Assembly: GCA_000690595.2 (NCBI GenBank)
Contig: JHUT02000005.1
Span: 61,254-125,253 of the forward strand
From: Natrinema mahii
Lineage (GTDB): Archaea > Halobacteriota > Halobacteria > Halobacteriales > Natrialbaceae
Direction: 5' to 3'
Length of the DNA stretch: 64,000 bases
This document shows, piece by piece, positions 16,965 to 25,117 of the stretch. The position numbers and the translations under genes were made by a program. Position 1 is the stretch's first letter. Each line of letters starts with the position of its first letter. The notes under the pieces are model-generated. The model made no database searches and had not been told where the DNA came from. It was given only the letters and a program-made list of their open reading frames with translations.

Positions 16965-17297
16965 CTAGCCGTCGCTCTTCTCGACTTCGAGGTCGACGTC
17001 TTCGGGATCGACGCCGATCCGGGCGAACTGCGTCCGGACGTGTTCTTTGGCTCCCTCGAGGGCCTGCTCGCGGGTATCGAACCCCCGCGGCATCGGCGAC
17101 TCGAAGGCGAGGTTGACCTCTCGGCCGTCGACCAGTTGGGTCGTTCCGCCGCTGTCGACCTCGTAGAACTCGTCACAGACCCAGACGTACGCGGCGTCCT
17201 CGTCGGGCGCACCGCTGAAGGTCGGGGCCCGCTCACCCCGTTCGTACAGCGTCCCGGTGAGTTCCGTCCCGCCCGCGCGACCGCGTACCAGTAACAT
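16965..17297 (-). CDS. Conserved haloarchaeal protein (DUF7113-like)
   Basis: A 110-residue small soluble protein beginning MLLVRGRAGGTELTGTLYER, with the core DAAYVWVCDEFYEVDSGG and a C-terminal helix EQALEGAKEHVRTQFARIG. I think this is the haloarchaeal DUF7113 family; function unknown. The start at 17297 matches the family N-terminus better than the frame extending to 17330. It converges on nurA with a 17-nt gap. Confidence 0.75.
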   Translation of the reverse strand: MLLVRGRAGGTELTGTLYERGERAPTFSGAPDEDAAYVWVCDEFYEVDSGGTTQLVDGREVNLAFESPMPRGFDTREQALEGAKEHVRTQFARIGVDPEDVDLEVEKSDG

Positions 17298-17712
17298 GAC
17301 CGACTCTAGGGTTCGTGGCGGCAAAAACACGGTGCATCGGGAGTCGGCTCGAACCGCTCGAGCGCCGTCCGCCCTCGCGAGCGGCCGGCCGAGGACGGCC
17401 CTCGAGCGACCGCTGGCGGGTCGACCACGTCACCGGGCTCGGTAATACTGTGCTGTGGTGACACTGGTCTTGGGACGAACGGCGTAATACTCCTGTACCG
17501 TTCTATTCGATCGACAGTAACCGGTTCGTGAGACTGCCGGTGCGGTGATGGTTTTTGGATCCGTAGACTCGCATTTTCACTGTAGATCCGTTTTATCCGC
17601 TGTGATCGGCCTTTTCAGCCCAGTACTATGAGGTTACGGGAGTAACGGCTGACTTGCGGCCCAAATCGTTTTGGAAACGGGCTTATCCCCGTTGCAGGGG
17701 TTGGTGTGGGTA
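17298..17712. other. Intergenic region, about 415 bp, no gene seen
   Basis: Divergent promoter region between the DUF7113-like gene and the DUF7344-like regulator. The part after about 17450 is clearly more AT-rich than its surroundings and contains the sequence GTAATACT twice (near 17441 and 17484). No coding frame, hairpin or RNA gene was recognised. Confidence 0.5.
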
Positions 17713-18339
17713 ATGAGTTCGGACGCTCACCTCGGCGACGACGTATCCCACCCACTCGCGAACGTCCCGACGGAGTGCTACGAGATCCTTCGTCACCCCC
17801 GTCGACTTCGCCTCCTCGAGATTCTCGGCTCTCACGAGACGCGACTCTCCCTGTCGGAACTGACGACCGCGCTGATCGAGCGGGCCGCGACGGACGGCCA
17901 CGTCGATCGACGGCGACGCGAGGTCCGGATCAGCCTCGTCCACAACCACCTGCCGCGGCTCGCGGACTACGACATCCTCGAGTGGGACGGCGACGGCGTC
18001 GCACTCGTCGACGAGTCGCCGGTTCACCCCGCCGACCTCTCCGTGTTGCTCGATCTCTGCGGGGACGGCGACGGTGCGGAACTGCTCGAGACGCTCGTCG
18101 ACCCCGTCCGGATGCGCCTGCTGTCGGTCCTCGCCGACGGCGACCGTCCGCAGTCAGTCGAGCAGTTGGCGGGCCGACTCGCCACCCCCGACGGCGGCCC
18201 CTTCGCCGACCCCGACCGCGCGGCGATCGCGCTGCATCACTCCCATCTCCCCGCGATGGCGGCGGTCGGCGTCCTCAACTACGACCCCGACTCCGGGCTG
18301 GTGACCCGGTACGACGACGCCGTCTCGATCGTCCAGTAA
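17713..18339 (+). CDS. Tandem DUF7344-type winged-helix regulator
   Basis: A 208-residue cytoplasmic protein made of two similar halves. Each half reads CYEILRHPRRLRLLEIL or LLETLVDPVRMRLLSVL, then an ELTTAL/QLAGRL helix and VRISLVHNHLPRLADYDIL or AIALHHSHLPAMAAVGVL. This helix-loop plus (H/N)(S/N)HLP signature is the haloarchaeal DUF7344 helix-turn-helix domain, here duplicated. It is a likely DNA-binding regulator. The ATG at 17713 is used because the upstream extension from 17671 is not domain-like. It reads in the direction of the cohesin protein and HerA-like gene. Confidence 0.8.
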   Translation: MSSDAHLGDDVSHPLANVPTECYEILRHPRRLRLLEILGSHETRLSLSELTTALIERAATDGHVDRRRREVRISLVHNHLPRLADYDILEWDGDGVALVDESPVHPADLSVLLDLCGDGDGAELLETLVDPVRMRLLSVLADGDRPQSVEQLAGRLATPDGGPFADPDRAAIALHHSHLPAMAAVGVLNYDPDSGLVTRYDDAVSIVQ

Positions 18340-18496
18340 CCGCCGATTCGGCCGCGTCCGATCCGACCGTTTCTCACCGTTTCTGCTGCGTATCGATTGC
18401 TTTCCAGCCGTCGAGCGGCGTTTCGTCGCGCTCCGTACTGCCGGCCGCGATATCCGGAACCTGTAAGCGGGTCTCGACCGTAGCCCCGGTCGCTTC

Positions 18497-19285
18497 ATGA
18501 CGCCGACCGACGACGGCGACCGCGCTCGTGGACCGCCGAGCGACGCCCGCAGGGCCGTCGCCGTCCTCGTCGTCGCGGTCGTCCTCTCGCTCACGTCGAT
18601 CACCGCCGTTGCGAGCGTCGCCGCGATCGATCAGGTCGCGTTCGTCTCTCCGGACCGGACCGACCTCGAGGCCGATCCCGGCGAGACGGTCGAACTCACC
18701 GTCGCGCTCGAGAGCCAGGGCGGCCACGGCGGCGAGGGCGTCACGGCGGTCGCGCTGATCGCCCAGTACGACCCCGAGTACCTCTCCGTCACCGACGTCG
18801 AACGGGGGCCGTGGCTCGAGGGCGAGGGCACCGAGGTCGAAGCGGCGGCGACGATCGCCGACGACGCGGGGACGGCGATCCTCGAACAGCGCCGCGAGCC
18901 GGCCGCCGGCGGGACGACTGGCTCGGGGACGATCGCGACGCTGACGGTGCGGGTCGCCGAGGACGCCCCGGCGGGAACCACGCCGATCTCGTTCGGCGAG
19001 ACCGACGTGACGCTGACCGGCGACTATCCGCCCGCCGTCGCCGACGAGTCCGCGACCGTCGCCATCGCCGGCGGGAACGAATCGCTCGGCTCGTTCGATC
19101 ACCCCGACCCCGACGGCCTTGAGCGCGACGGCGAGGTCGACTCGAGCGGAGACGCGGACGATACCGACGCCGCCGCGAGCGACGGCGGCGCGCCGATTCC
19201 GGGCATGACTGTCGGGACCGCACTCGCGGCCCTCGCGCTGGGAACGGCGGCTCTGGCGGTCGCCCGTGACCGTCGGCGCGGATAA
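18497..19285 (+). CDS. Secreted cohesin-domain protein with PGM/PGF-type C-terminal anchor
   Basis: A 262-residue exported protein. The signal peptide has a basic start (DARR) and hydrophobic core at about residues 18-38. A cohesin domain follows (about 45-195): the LEADPGETVELTVALES strand, YDPEYLSVTDVERGPWL, and GTIATLTVRVAEDAPAGTTPISF are characteristic cohesin strands. A Ser/Asp-rich linker leads to IPGMTVGTALAALALG and ARDRRRG, an archaeosortase-type tail with PGM in place of PGF. It lies 57 nt before the HerA-like gene, though functional linkage is doubtful. A dockerin partner exists in this window (PhoX-like protein). Confidence 0.78.
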   Translation: MTPTDDGDRARGPPSDARRAVAVLVVAVVLSLTSITAVASVAAIDQVAFVSPDRTDLEADPGETVELTVALESQGGHGGEGVTAVALIAQYDPEYLSVTDVERGPWLEGEGTEVEAAATIADDAGTAILEQRREPAAGGTTGSGTIATLTVRVAEDAPAGTTPISFGETDVTLTGDYPPAVADESATVAIAGGNESLGSFDHPDPDGLERDGEVDSSGDADDTDAAASDGGAPIPGMTVGTALAALALGTAALAVARDRRRG

Positions 19286-19341
19286 CCAGTCCGTCCGACC
19301 GGAGGGAAACGCGTTTGGGGACCCGGTCTGATGGACGTGGT

Positions 19342-21165
19342 ATGAGCGATCTGGGAGACTTCGGCGATTTCGATGCCGCCGCCGACACCGACGACGGCGC
19401 GGCCGACACCGCGGACTCGTCGGACGGCGAGCGCGCGGCGACGAGTTCGACGACCGACGAGTTCGAACCGACGAGCGTCGAGCCCAGCGGCGAGGACGTC
19501 GGCATCGGGACCATCTGCGTCTCGCAGGGGCTGCGCGTCGCCGAGGACGGCGACGACACCACCCTCCGGGCCTACGTCACCCGCGGCAACCGCTCGTCGG
19601 TCCGCATCGGGAGCTACCTGCTCGCGCCCTACCCCGACGGCGAGACACTGTTCTGTCGGATCGTCGGCCTCGAGTACGCCCAGCAGTACCACGCCGACGA
19701 CGCGACCGAGATCCACGCCCGGCGTGCGATGCGGGCCGACGAGATCGACGAGTCCGACTACAAGTTCGTCGCCGAACTCGAGCCCGTCGCGGTGCTGTAC
19801 GACGATGATGGGGAACTCAAACGGCGGATGACCGACCGCGTACCCAAGCCCCAGACGGTGATCCGGCAGGCCGACGACACCGCCGAGATCAAGACCGGGC
19901 TGAAGATGCCCGACGACGGGGTCTTCCTGGGCCACCTCTCGGTCGGTGGCGAGAAGGTCCGGACCGCCGCCTCGCCGCCCACGATCGATTACCGGCTCAA
20001 AGACGACTACGACGCGGGTGATCCGCTCGTCTTCCGGCACACGCTGATCGCCGGCGGGACCGGATCGGGGAAGACCCACGGCGCGAAGAACATCCTGCGC
20101 CAGTACCTCGCGGACGAGCGGACCTACCCGATGGCCGACGGCCGCGAGGTCACCCCCGCCGTCGTCCAGTTCGACCCCCAGGACGAGTACGCCCAGATGC
20201 ACGACGACAACCCCGACCTGGACGACGAGTTCGCGCGCCGCCTCGAGCGCGAGGGGATCGCCTACGGCGGCCACGACGACACGACCGCCTTTATTCCGAA
20301 GGTCGGGTCGGCGTCGTACGCGGCGGGACATCACCGCGCGAAGCAGGTCGAGTTCACGATTCCGTTCGCGATGGTCCACGACAACCCGTGGCTGGTCGCG
20401 GGCAGCGGGTTAAACGACAACCAGTACGGCGCGTTAGTCAGCGTCCTCCTGCCCAGGTTCCGGAAGCAGTACGGCGCGGACGGTACCTACGACGAGTTCA
20501 CGACCTTCCTCGACGACCCCGCCCTGCGCGAGGAACTCGACGAGTCCGGCCGGGTCCACGAGGCGACCTTCGACGCCGTCCGCCGGCGCGTGCTGGGCTT
20601 CGATAACGTCTTCGATCAGGACGCCCGCCCCATCACCGAACTGGTTAGTGACTTCGTCCGCCCCGGCGGGCTGACCGTCGTCCCGACCTACCACATCAAC
20701 GACAGCCGGGCGACGGAGACGATCGTCCTCGCGGTCTCCTCGCTGCTCATCGACCAGAAGCTCTCGAACGATCCCGACTACGACCGGATCAAGGAGACCC
20801 CGCTCCTACTGGGGATGGACGAGGCCCACAACTTCCTGACCGACGCCGACTCGGTCCAGGCGGGCAAGGTCATCAGCAAGTTCACCGAGGCCGCCAAACA
20901 GGGCCGCAAGGAGCGACTCGGCCTCTTTCTCATCACCCAGGACCCACAGGACATCCACGACGCCGTCTTCAAACAGATCAACACCACCGTCGTCCTCAAC
21001 CTCGGCGACGAGGACGCCATCAAGAGCGTGAACATTCCGAGCAACCTCGAGTCCAAGGTCCCCTACATGGAGAAAGGACAGATGGTCGTCTACTCGCCCG
21101 ACAACTCCGAACCGGTCGAACTGATCGGGCTCCCGAACTGTCTGACCCGGCACGGCAGGGACTGA
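19342..21165 (+). CDS. HerA-like DNA translocase ATPase (DUF87 family)
   Basis: A 607-residue cytoplasmic P-loop ATPase. An acidic disordered N-terminus (to about 50) leads to a HAS-barrel-like domain (about 50-200). The RecA-like motor has Walker A AGGTGSGKTH with Lys244 and Walker B LLGMDEAHNFL with Asp493-Glu494. An arginine-bearing AAKQGRKERLGLFLITQDPQD segment follows. HerA hexamers feed DNA to the nuclease NurA during end resection; nurA is 2.4 kb upstream on the same strand. The ATG at 19342 is chosen over 19315 for the family-like start. Haloarchaea carry several HerA-like paralogues, so identity as the NurA partner is inferred. Confidence 0.85.
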   Translation: MSDLGDFGDFDAAADTDDGAADTADSSDGERAATSSTTDEFEPTSVEPSGEDVGIGTICVSQGLRVAEDGDDTTLRAYVTRGNRSSVRIGSYLLAPYPDGETLFCRIVGLEYAQQYHADDATEIHARRAMRADEIDESDYKFVAELEPVAVLYDDDGELKRRMTDRVPKPQTVIRQADDTAEIKTGLKMPDDGVFLGHLSVGGEKVRTAASPPTIDYRLKDDYDAGDPLVFRHTLIAGGTGSGKTHGAKNILRQYLADERTYPMADGREVTPAVVQFDPQDEYAQMHDDNPDLDDEFARRLEREGIAYGGHDDTTAFIPKVGSASYAAGHHRAKQVEFTIPFAMVHDNPWLVAGSGLNDNQYGALVSVLLPRFRKQYGADGTYDEFTTFLDDPALREELDESGRVHEATFDAVRRRVLGFDNVFDQDARPITELVSDFVRPGGLTVVPTYHINDSRATETIVLAVSSLLIDQKLSNDPDYDRIKETPLLLGMDEAHNFLTDADSVQAGKVISKFTEAAKQGRKERLGLFLITQDPQDIHDAVFKQINTTVVLNLGDEDAIKSVNIPSNLESKVPYMEKGQMVVYSPDNSEPVELIGLPNCLTRHGRD

Positions 21166-21210
21166 CCCTCCGAGCGCGTCGTTCCGGATCTGTGTGTCGT
21201 GAAACTACAC

Positions 21211-21498
21211 TTACGCTTCCGTGGCGGCCTCGAGTTCGTCGGAGTCACTTGCCTCGTCCGGTTCGGAAGCGACCCGTTCCATGGCGAAGCCGGCGATCCC
21301 GGCAGCGGCCAGGCCGATCCCGAGTGCCCGAAGCTGTCGGAGATACGCTGGTTTCGCACTGAGCGTCGCCGCGTTCTCGAAGTTCTTCCCGATCATTCGC
21401 TTTATCATCCGTACGCAGAGCTGTGGGACGAGCGCGGTCAACAGCCCCTGTCCGATCATCCATAGCGCTCCGAATCTGCGGCATTTCGAACTGTCCAT
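21211..21498 (-). CDS. Small membrane protein, hypothetical
   Basis: A 95-residue protein with two hydrophobic segments (FGALWMIGQGLLTALVPQLC near 9-28 and LGIGLAAAGIAGFAMERV near 61-78) and an acidic tail. A Lys/Arg-rich loop (RMIKRMIGKNFENA) lies between them, so both ends are probably outside. The ATG at 21498 starts just before the first helix; the longer frame to 21738 runs into the palindromic repeat and is not credible. Function unknown. Confidence 0.65.
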   Translation of the reverse strand: MDSSKCRRFGALWMIGQGLLTALVPQLCVRMIKRMIGKNFENAATLSAKPAYLRQLRALGIGLAAAGIAGFAMERVASEPDEASDSDELEAATEA

Positions 21499-21700
21499 AC
21501 CGAACGTTGGGAAGTGTGGACGAATGAACCTTCCGTCGGCTCCTATCCGTTGAGACCGTCGGCCGACCCTCGACGGCGTCATCGCCCGGTGATGAACTCG
21601 CATCCCGTCTCGAGCGCGCCGTTTCTGACGAAAAGCGTCGATATCACGTGCTGTCGCGATCATCCGACGCCCGTCCGTCTCGCCGGAGTCCCTCACGAGC

Positions 21701-21785
21701 CGTAGTAGCCGTTGAAACGATTTACATACTGATCGCAACGCTGTCGTGCGAATCAGATGTGCAATGACTGTCAGCGGCTACTACG
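21701..21785. repeat. MITE-like palindromic repeat, copy 2
   Basis: An 85-bp near-palindrome, arms CGTAGTAGCCG(T/C)TGA, orientation reversed relative to copies 1 and 3. Read on the minus strand, its core GACAGTCATTGCACA...CGCACGACAGCG...TTGCGATCAGT matches copy 1 closely. It occupies the space between two divergently read minus/other genes, 16 nt from the stop of the hydrolase gene. Confidence 0.85.
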
Positions 21786-21801
21786 GTTTCGATTCCACCC
21801 G

Positions 21802-22416
21802 TCAGGTCGCCTCGCACAGCGTTCGCTCGAAGAACGACCGAACCGCGGTCGCGATCTCGTCGCGCGTGCCGAGGAAGAAGTGGTCGGCGGGCAGCGACGT
21901 GGTCTCGTCGCCGCGTTCCCGCGCCCGTTCCACGACCGGCTCCCAGTCGACGGTGGTGTCGCGTTCGCCGTAGAGGACGTGAGCCGGGCGCTCGATCCGG
22001 TCCAGCGCCGCGAGCGCGTCGAGATCGTCGGCAAGTTGCGCGGTCGGCGCGAGGACGGCGACGGCGTCGGGGTCGGCCTCGGCCGCGGCGAGCAGGGCCA
22101 GCGACGCGCCGAAGCTGTAGCCGAAGAGCCCGACGGGAAGCCCGCCGCCGTCGTACTCCTCGCGGGCCCACCGGACGGCGTTGCGGACGTCTTCCCGCTC
22201 GCCGTCGCCCTCGTCCCACGAGCCGTAGTCGAACCGCAGGCAGGCGATGTCGGCCTCGACAAGCGCCTCCGAGACCGCGCGGAGCCGCCCGTCGCTGCGC
22301 GAGCCGCCCTGCTGTGGGTGGGGCGGGCAGGCGACGACGATCGCCCGCGGCTCCGTTGTCGGTTCCTCGAGCGTGCCCCGGACGTCGCGACCGCCGGGAA
22401 CTAAGACGTCGCTCAT
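21802..22416 (-). CDS. Alpha/beta hydrolase, dienelactone-hydrolase-like
   Basis: A 204-residue soluble hydrolase of the small KANL3/Tex30 or DLH-like type. HPQQGGSRSDGR forms the oxyanion region. The nucleophile is in GYSFGASLAL (GxSxG, near residue 100). The acid is in LYGERDTTVDWEP and the catalytic His in LPADHFFLG near the C-terminus, so the triad is complete. The start at 22416 is the conventional MSDVLVPGG. Substrate unknown; probably an ester or lipid. The preceding minus-strand gene (M23 protein) is 75 nt upstream. Confidence 0.85.
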   Translation of the reverse strand: MSDVLVPGGRDVRGTLEEPTTEPRAIVVACPPHPQQGGSRSDGRLRAVSEALVEADIACLRFDYGSWDEGDGEREDVRNAVRWAREEYDGGGLPVGLFGYSFGASLALLAAAEADPDAVAVLAPTAQLADDLDALAALDRIERPAHVLYGERDTTVDWEPVVERARERGDETTSLPADHFFLGTRDEIATAVRSFFERTLCEAT

Positions 22417-22491
22417 GTGGGTCCGTTCCGAACCGGCGTTAATCAATCCCCGGCGTCGGTGGCGCCCTCGAGCCGGCGGTCCGGGGCGCGC

Positions 22492-24024
22492 TCAGGACCG
22501 GATCCGCAAAGCGGGGAACGACTCGCGCAGGCGGTACCGTTCGAGCTCGCCGAGGGCGGCGTAGGTGACGAAGCCGCCGAGGATGGCGAGAGCGCCGAGC
22601 GACTGGGTGCCGACCTCGAGAGGCGTGCCGGCCCCGGTGGCCCGGACGGCCGCGGCGACGAGTCCGAGGCCGATCGCGACCCCGAGGCCGCCGGGACGGC
22701 GCTCGGCGCTCCGACGGACCGCGACCCAGCCGCGCCAGCCCACCGCGAGCGCGACCCCGGCGACCAGCAGGAGCGCGACGGCGGCCCGTGAAACGACGAT
22801 CGGCCCCAGAACGGCGACGGCGCCGCCGACGCAGGTCCCGAACGCGGCGCGTTGCACCGCGGCGAGTCGCCCGTCGCTCCCGGTGGCCGACCGCGCCGCG
22901 TCGCTCGTGGTCACGGTATCGAGCCCGTCACTCCGATCCGGACTCGAGGCCGGATCGGCCGGCTCGAGGTGGGCGACGCGCTGGCCGGCGCTGAGGTGTG
23001 CTCGGCCGTCTTCGGGAGCGGCCCCGGTGCCGTCGGGGCGTGGTTCGTCGATGTCCGCTCGAGCGCCCGGCCACTCGGCGTCGACGGCGTCGAAGGCGAT
23101 CGGGAGCCCCGCCGCGAGTTCGAAGCGGGGGTGATCCTGCAGCTGGAAGTGGAGGTGCGGCTCCGAGGAGTTCCCGGAGTGACCACAGCGGCCGATCTCC
23201 TGGCCCTGCTCGACGCGGTCTCCGGGGGCGACCGCCGCGCTGCCGGGGACCAGATGCGCGAGACAGCTGTACTCGTCGGGGGCGTGCTGGATCACGACGT
23301 AGCTCCCCCGGATGTCCCGTTTCAGCGGGTGGGAGAGACCGCCGCCGCGGGGCGACTCGAAGTCGGTGTCGAAAACGTCGACGACGACCCCGTCGGCGGG
23401 AGCGAGGATCGGCTCGTCGTAGCAGTAGTACGAGTCCACCGCCGATCCGGAGCCGGCGGGGGAGGTCCGGCCGTCCGCGTCGGTGATCACGAAGTCGTAG
23501 GCGTAGCGCTGGGTGGCCGGGAACCACGAGTGGGAGTAATCGTGGTCGTAGCTGCCGTTAACGACGGTCCAGGTCCCGTCGAACGGGAGCCGGTAGGAGG
23601 CCCGCTGGTCGTAGTTCTCGGGGTCGGGGAACGTCCCGCGATGGCGGACGAACGCGACGCCGGTCCCGAACCACTGCGAGAGGTCCTGTGCCAGCACGAG
23701 CGGGTTGACGAACGTCAGCGGCATCGTCAGGAACCACGCCGCGTACTCCCGCCAGTTCCCCATGTGGAGCCAGTCAGTCGGCTCCGCGCGCTCCGCCTCG
23801 GTCCCGCGTCGCAACACCAGATCCAACAGCGGCGAGACGAGCGGCCAGAGCAAAAAGAGGAAAAAGACCTCGAAGACCTCGAGGACGGCCAGCGAGTCGA
23901 CGACGTAGCTGGGGACCGCAAGCAGGCCGAGCAGGGCCAGATACAGCGGCTCGACGGATCGCAGCCGACGCCGAACGCGTGCGGCGACCGTCGTCGGTTC
24001 GGTGGCGCGGGTCCGTTCAGTCAT
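22492..24024 (-). CDS. Polytopic membrane protein with M23 (LytM-like) peptidase domain
   Basis: A 510-residue protein. Two or more hydrophobic segments occupy residues about 25-65 and 95-125. An extracytoplasmic M23 metallopeptidase-like domain at about 170-320 includes APADGVVVDVFDTDF, GSYVVIQHAPDEYSCLAHLVPGS (in pieces), GQEIGRCGHSGNSSEPHLHFQ with the HxH zinc motif. The C-terminal third has four or five further hydrophobic helices. M23 enzymes usually cut peptidoglycan, which archaea lack, so the role is unclear. The ATG at 24024 is used. It is divergent from a zinc-ribbon winged-helix regulator with a 14-bp palindrome between them. Confidence 0.85.
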   Translation of the reverse strand: MTERTRATEPTTVAARVRRRLRSVEPLYLALLGLLAVPSYVVDSLAVLEVFEVFFLFLLWPLVSPLLDLVLRRGTEAERAEPTDWLHMGNWREYAAWFLTMPLTFVNPLVLAQDLSQWFGTGVAFVRHRGTFPDPENYDQRASYRLPFDGTWTVVNGSYDHDYSHSWFPATQRYAYDFVITDADGRTSPAGSGSAVDSYYCYDEPILAPADGVVVDVFDTDFESPRGGGLSHPLKRDIRGSYVVIQHAPDEYSCLAHLVPGSAAVAPGDRVEQGQEIGRCGHSGNSSEPHLHFQLQDHPRFELAAGLPIAFDAVDAEWPGARADIDEPRPDGTGAAPEDGRAHLSAGQRVAHLEPADPASSPDRSDGLDTVTTSDAARSATGSDGRLAAVQRAAFGTCVGGAVAVLGPIVVSRAAVALLLVAGVALAVGWRGWVAVRRSAERRPGGLGVAIGLGLVAAAVRATGAGTPLEVGTQSLGALAILGGFVTYAALGELERYRLRESFPALRIRS

Positions 24025-24062
24025 GGCAGTAACGATGGCTCCGGGAGTACGTAATCGCTTTG

Positions 24063-24076
24063 TGAACTGCAGTTCA
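24063..24076. promoter_or_regulatory. 14-bp perfect palindrome, candidate operator
   Basis: TGAACTGCAGTTCA is a perfect inverted repeat in the divergent spacer between the M23 membrane protein (ATG 24024) and the winged-helix regulator (24150). It lies just upstream of the TATA-like GCGATTACG of the membrane gene, where a dimeric regulator would be expected. Confidence 0.5.
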
Positions 24077-24149
24077 TGAGGCATAGTGACATAGAAATTC
24101 CGGCGGCGCGTCCGGAACGGTCAATGGGGTGTCGAGAGAACGTGAAGAC

Positions 24150-25016
24150 ATGCGTCCGGACGACGAGTCGGCGGCCGCGGTTCGGGACGCGTTCTCCCTG
24201 CTTGGCCACGAGATCCGTCTCGAGATCCTGCTCGCCTTGCTCGAGGATTGGCACGCGGTCTACACGGAGCCGCGGTCGTACGCGGAGCTGATGGACGCGG
24301 TGGGCATGCGCGACAGCGGAAAGTTCAACTACCACCTCGACAAGCTCCGGGGGGTCTACGTCCGCGAGGTCGAGGACGGCTACGTCCCGACGGCGGCCGT
24401 GACGGCGCTGTACCGGGCCGTCCTCGCCCACCGGCCGTCCGAAGGGGGCAGGGACTGGACGCCGCCCGAGCCGACGCCGATCGACTCCGAGTGCCCGCAG
24501 TGTGGTGCGGAGGCGGTTCTGCGGTACGAACGGGGGTTCGTCACCGTCGCGTGTCCGGACTGCGAGGCGTGGCCCGGCTTCACGTACCCGTTCCCGACGA
24601 ACGGCTTCGCGGGGCGGAGTGCGGACGCCGTCGCGCGCGAAACCGCGCGCCGCGCCCGCTTTCACGTCGGGCTGGCCCGCACCGGCCAGTGTCCCTTCTG
24701 TGCCGGGACGACGACCGTCGATCCGCGCCTCGAGCCCGAGAGCGAGGACATCGTCGAGATCACGTGTGACACCTGTACGTTCCTCGTCGGCGTGGACCCG
24801 CTCTCGCCGCTGCTTCGTGACGGTCGCGTCGCCGCGGCCCTTGCCGACGTCGGGATCGACCTCGAGCGCCCGGACTGGGAACTCCCCGCGCCGACAACCC
24901 GGGTCGAGTCCCGGGACCCGGTCCGGTTCGTGCTCGCGGTCGAGGGCGACACGGGGACGGCGACGATCGTCGTCGACGACTCGCTGTCCGTCCGATCAGT
25001 CGCCGTCGATCGATAG
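24150..25016 (+). CDS. Winged-helix transcriptional regulator with two zinc ribbons (DUF7351-like)
   Basis: A 288-residue protein. An ArsR-type winged helix (about 5-85) includes AFSLLGHEIRLEILLALLE, SYAELMDAVGMRDSGKFNYHLDKL and a wing GVYVREVEDGYV. Then follow two zinc-ribbon pairs: CPQCG/CPDCE and CPFCAG/CDTCT. The Cys pairs suggest Zn2+ as structural or sensory. An upstream GTG at 24129 would add 7 residues. It diverges from the M23 gene and is the natural candidate to bind the 24063-24076 palindrome. PspA lies 100 nt downstream but has its own promoter. Confidence 0.85.
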   Translation: MRPDDESAAAVRDAFSLLGHEIRLEILLALLEDWHAVYTEPRSYAELMDAVGMRDSGKFNYHLDKLRGVYVREVEDGYVPTAAVTALYRAVLAHRPSEGGRDWTPPEPTPIDSECPQCGAEAVLRYERGFVTVACPDCEAWPGFTYPFPTNGFAGRSADAVARETARRARFHVGLARTGQCPFCAGTTTVDPRLEPESEDIVEITCDTCTFLVGVDPLSPLLRDGRVAAALADVGIDLERPDWELPAPTTRVESRDPVRFVLAVEGDTGTATIVVDDSLSVRSVAVDR

Positions 25017-25085
25017 CCCGAGCGCGCTCCCTCGATAGAACCACCGAGCCCGCGCTCGCGAACATTGGATATTCCTGAAGTGACA

Positions 25086-25094
25086 TTTTTAAGG
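25086..25094 (+). promoter_or_regulatory. TATA box of pspA
   Basis: TTTTTAAGG is centred about 28 nt before the pspA ATG, so the transcript should be leaderless and independent of the upstream regulator gene. Confidence 0.55.
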
Positions 25095-25117
25095 CCCGCG
25101 AGCAATACGTAGCGAGT

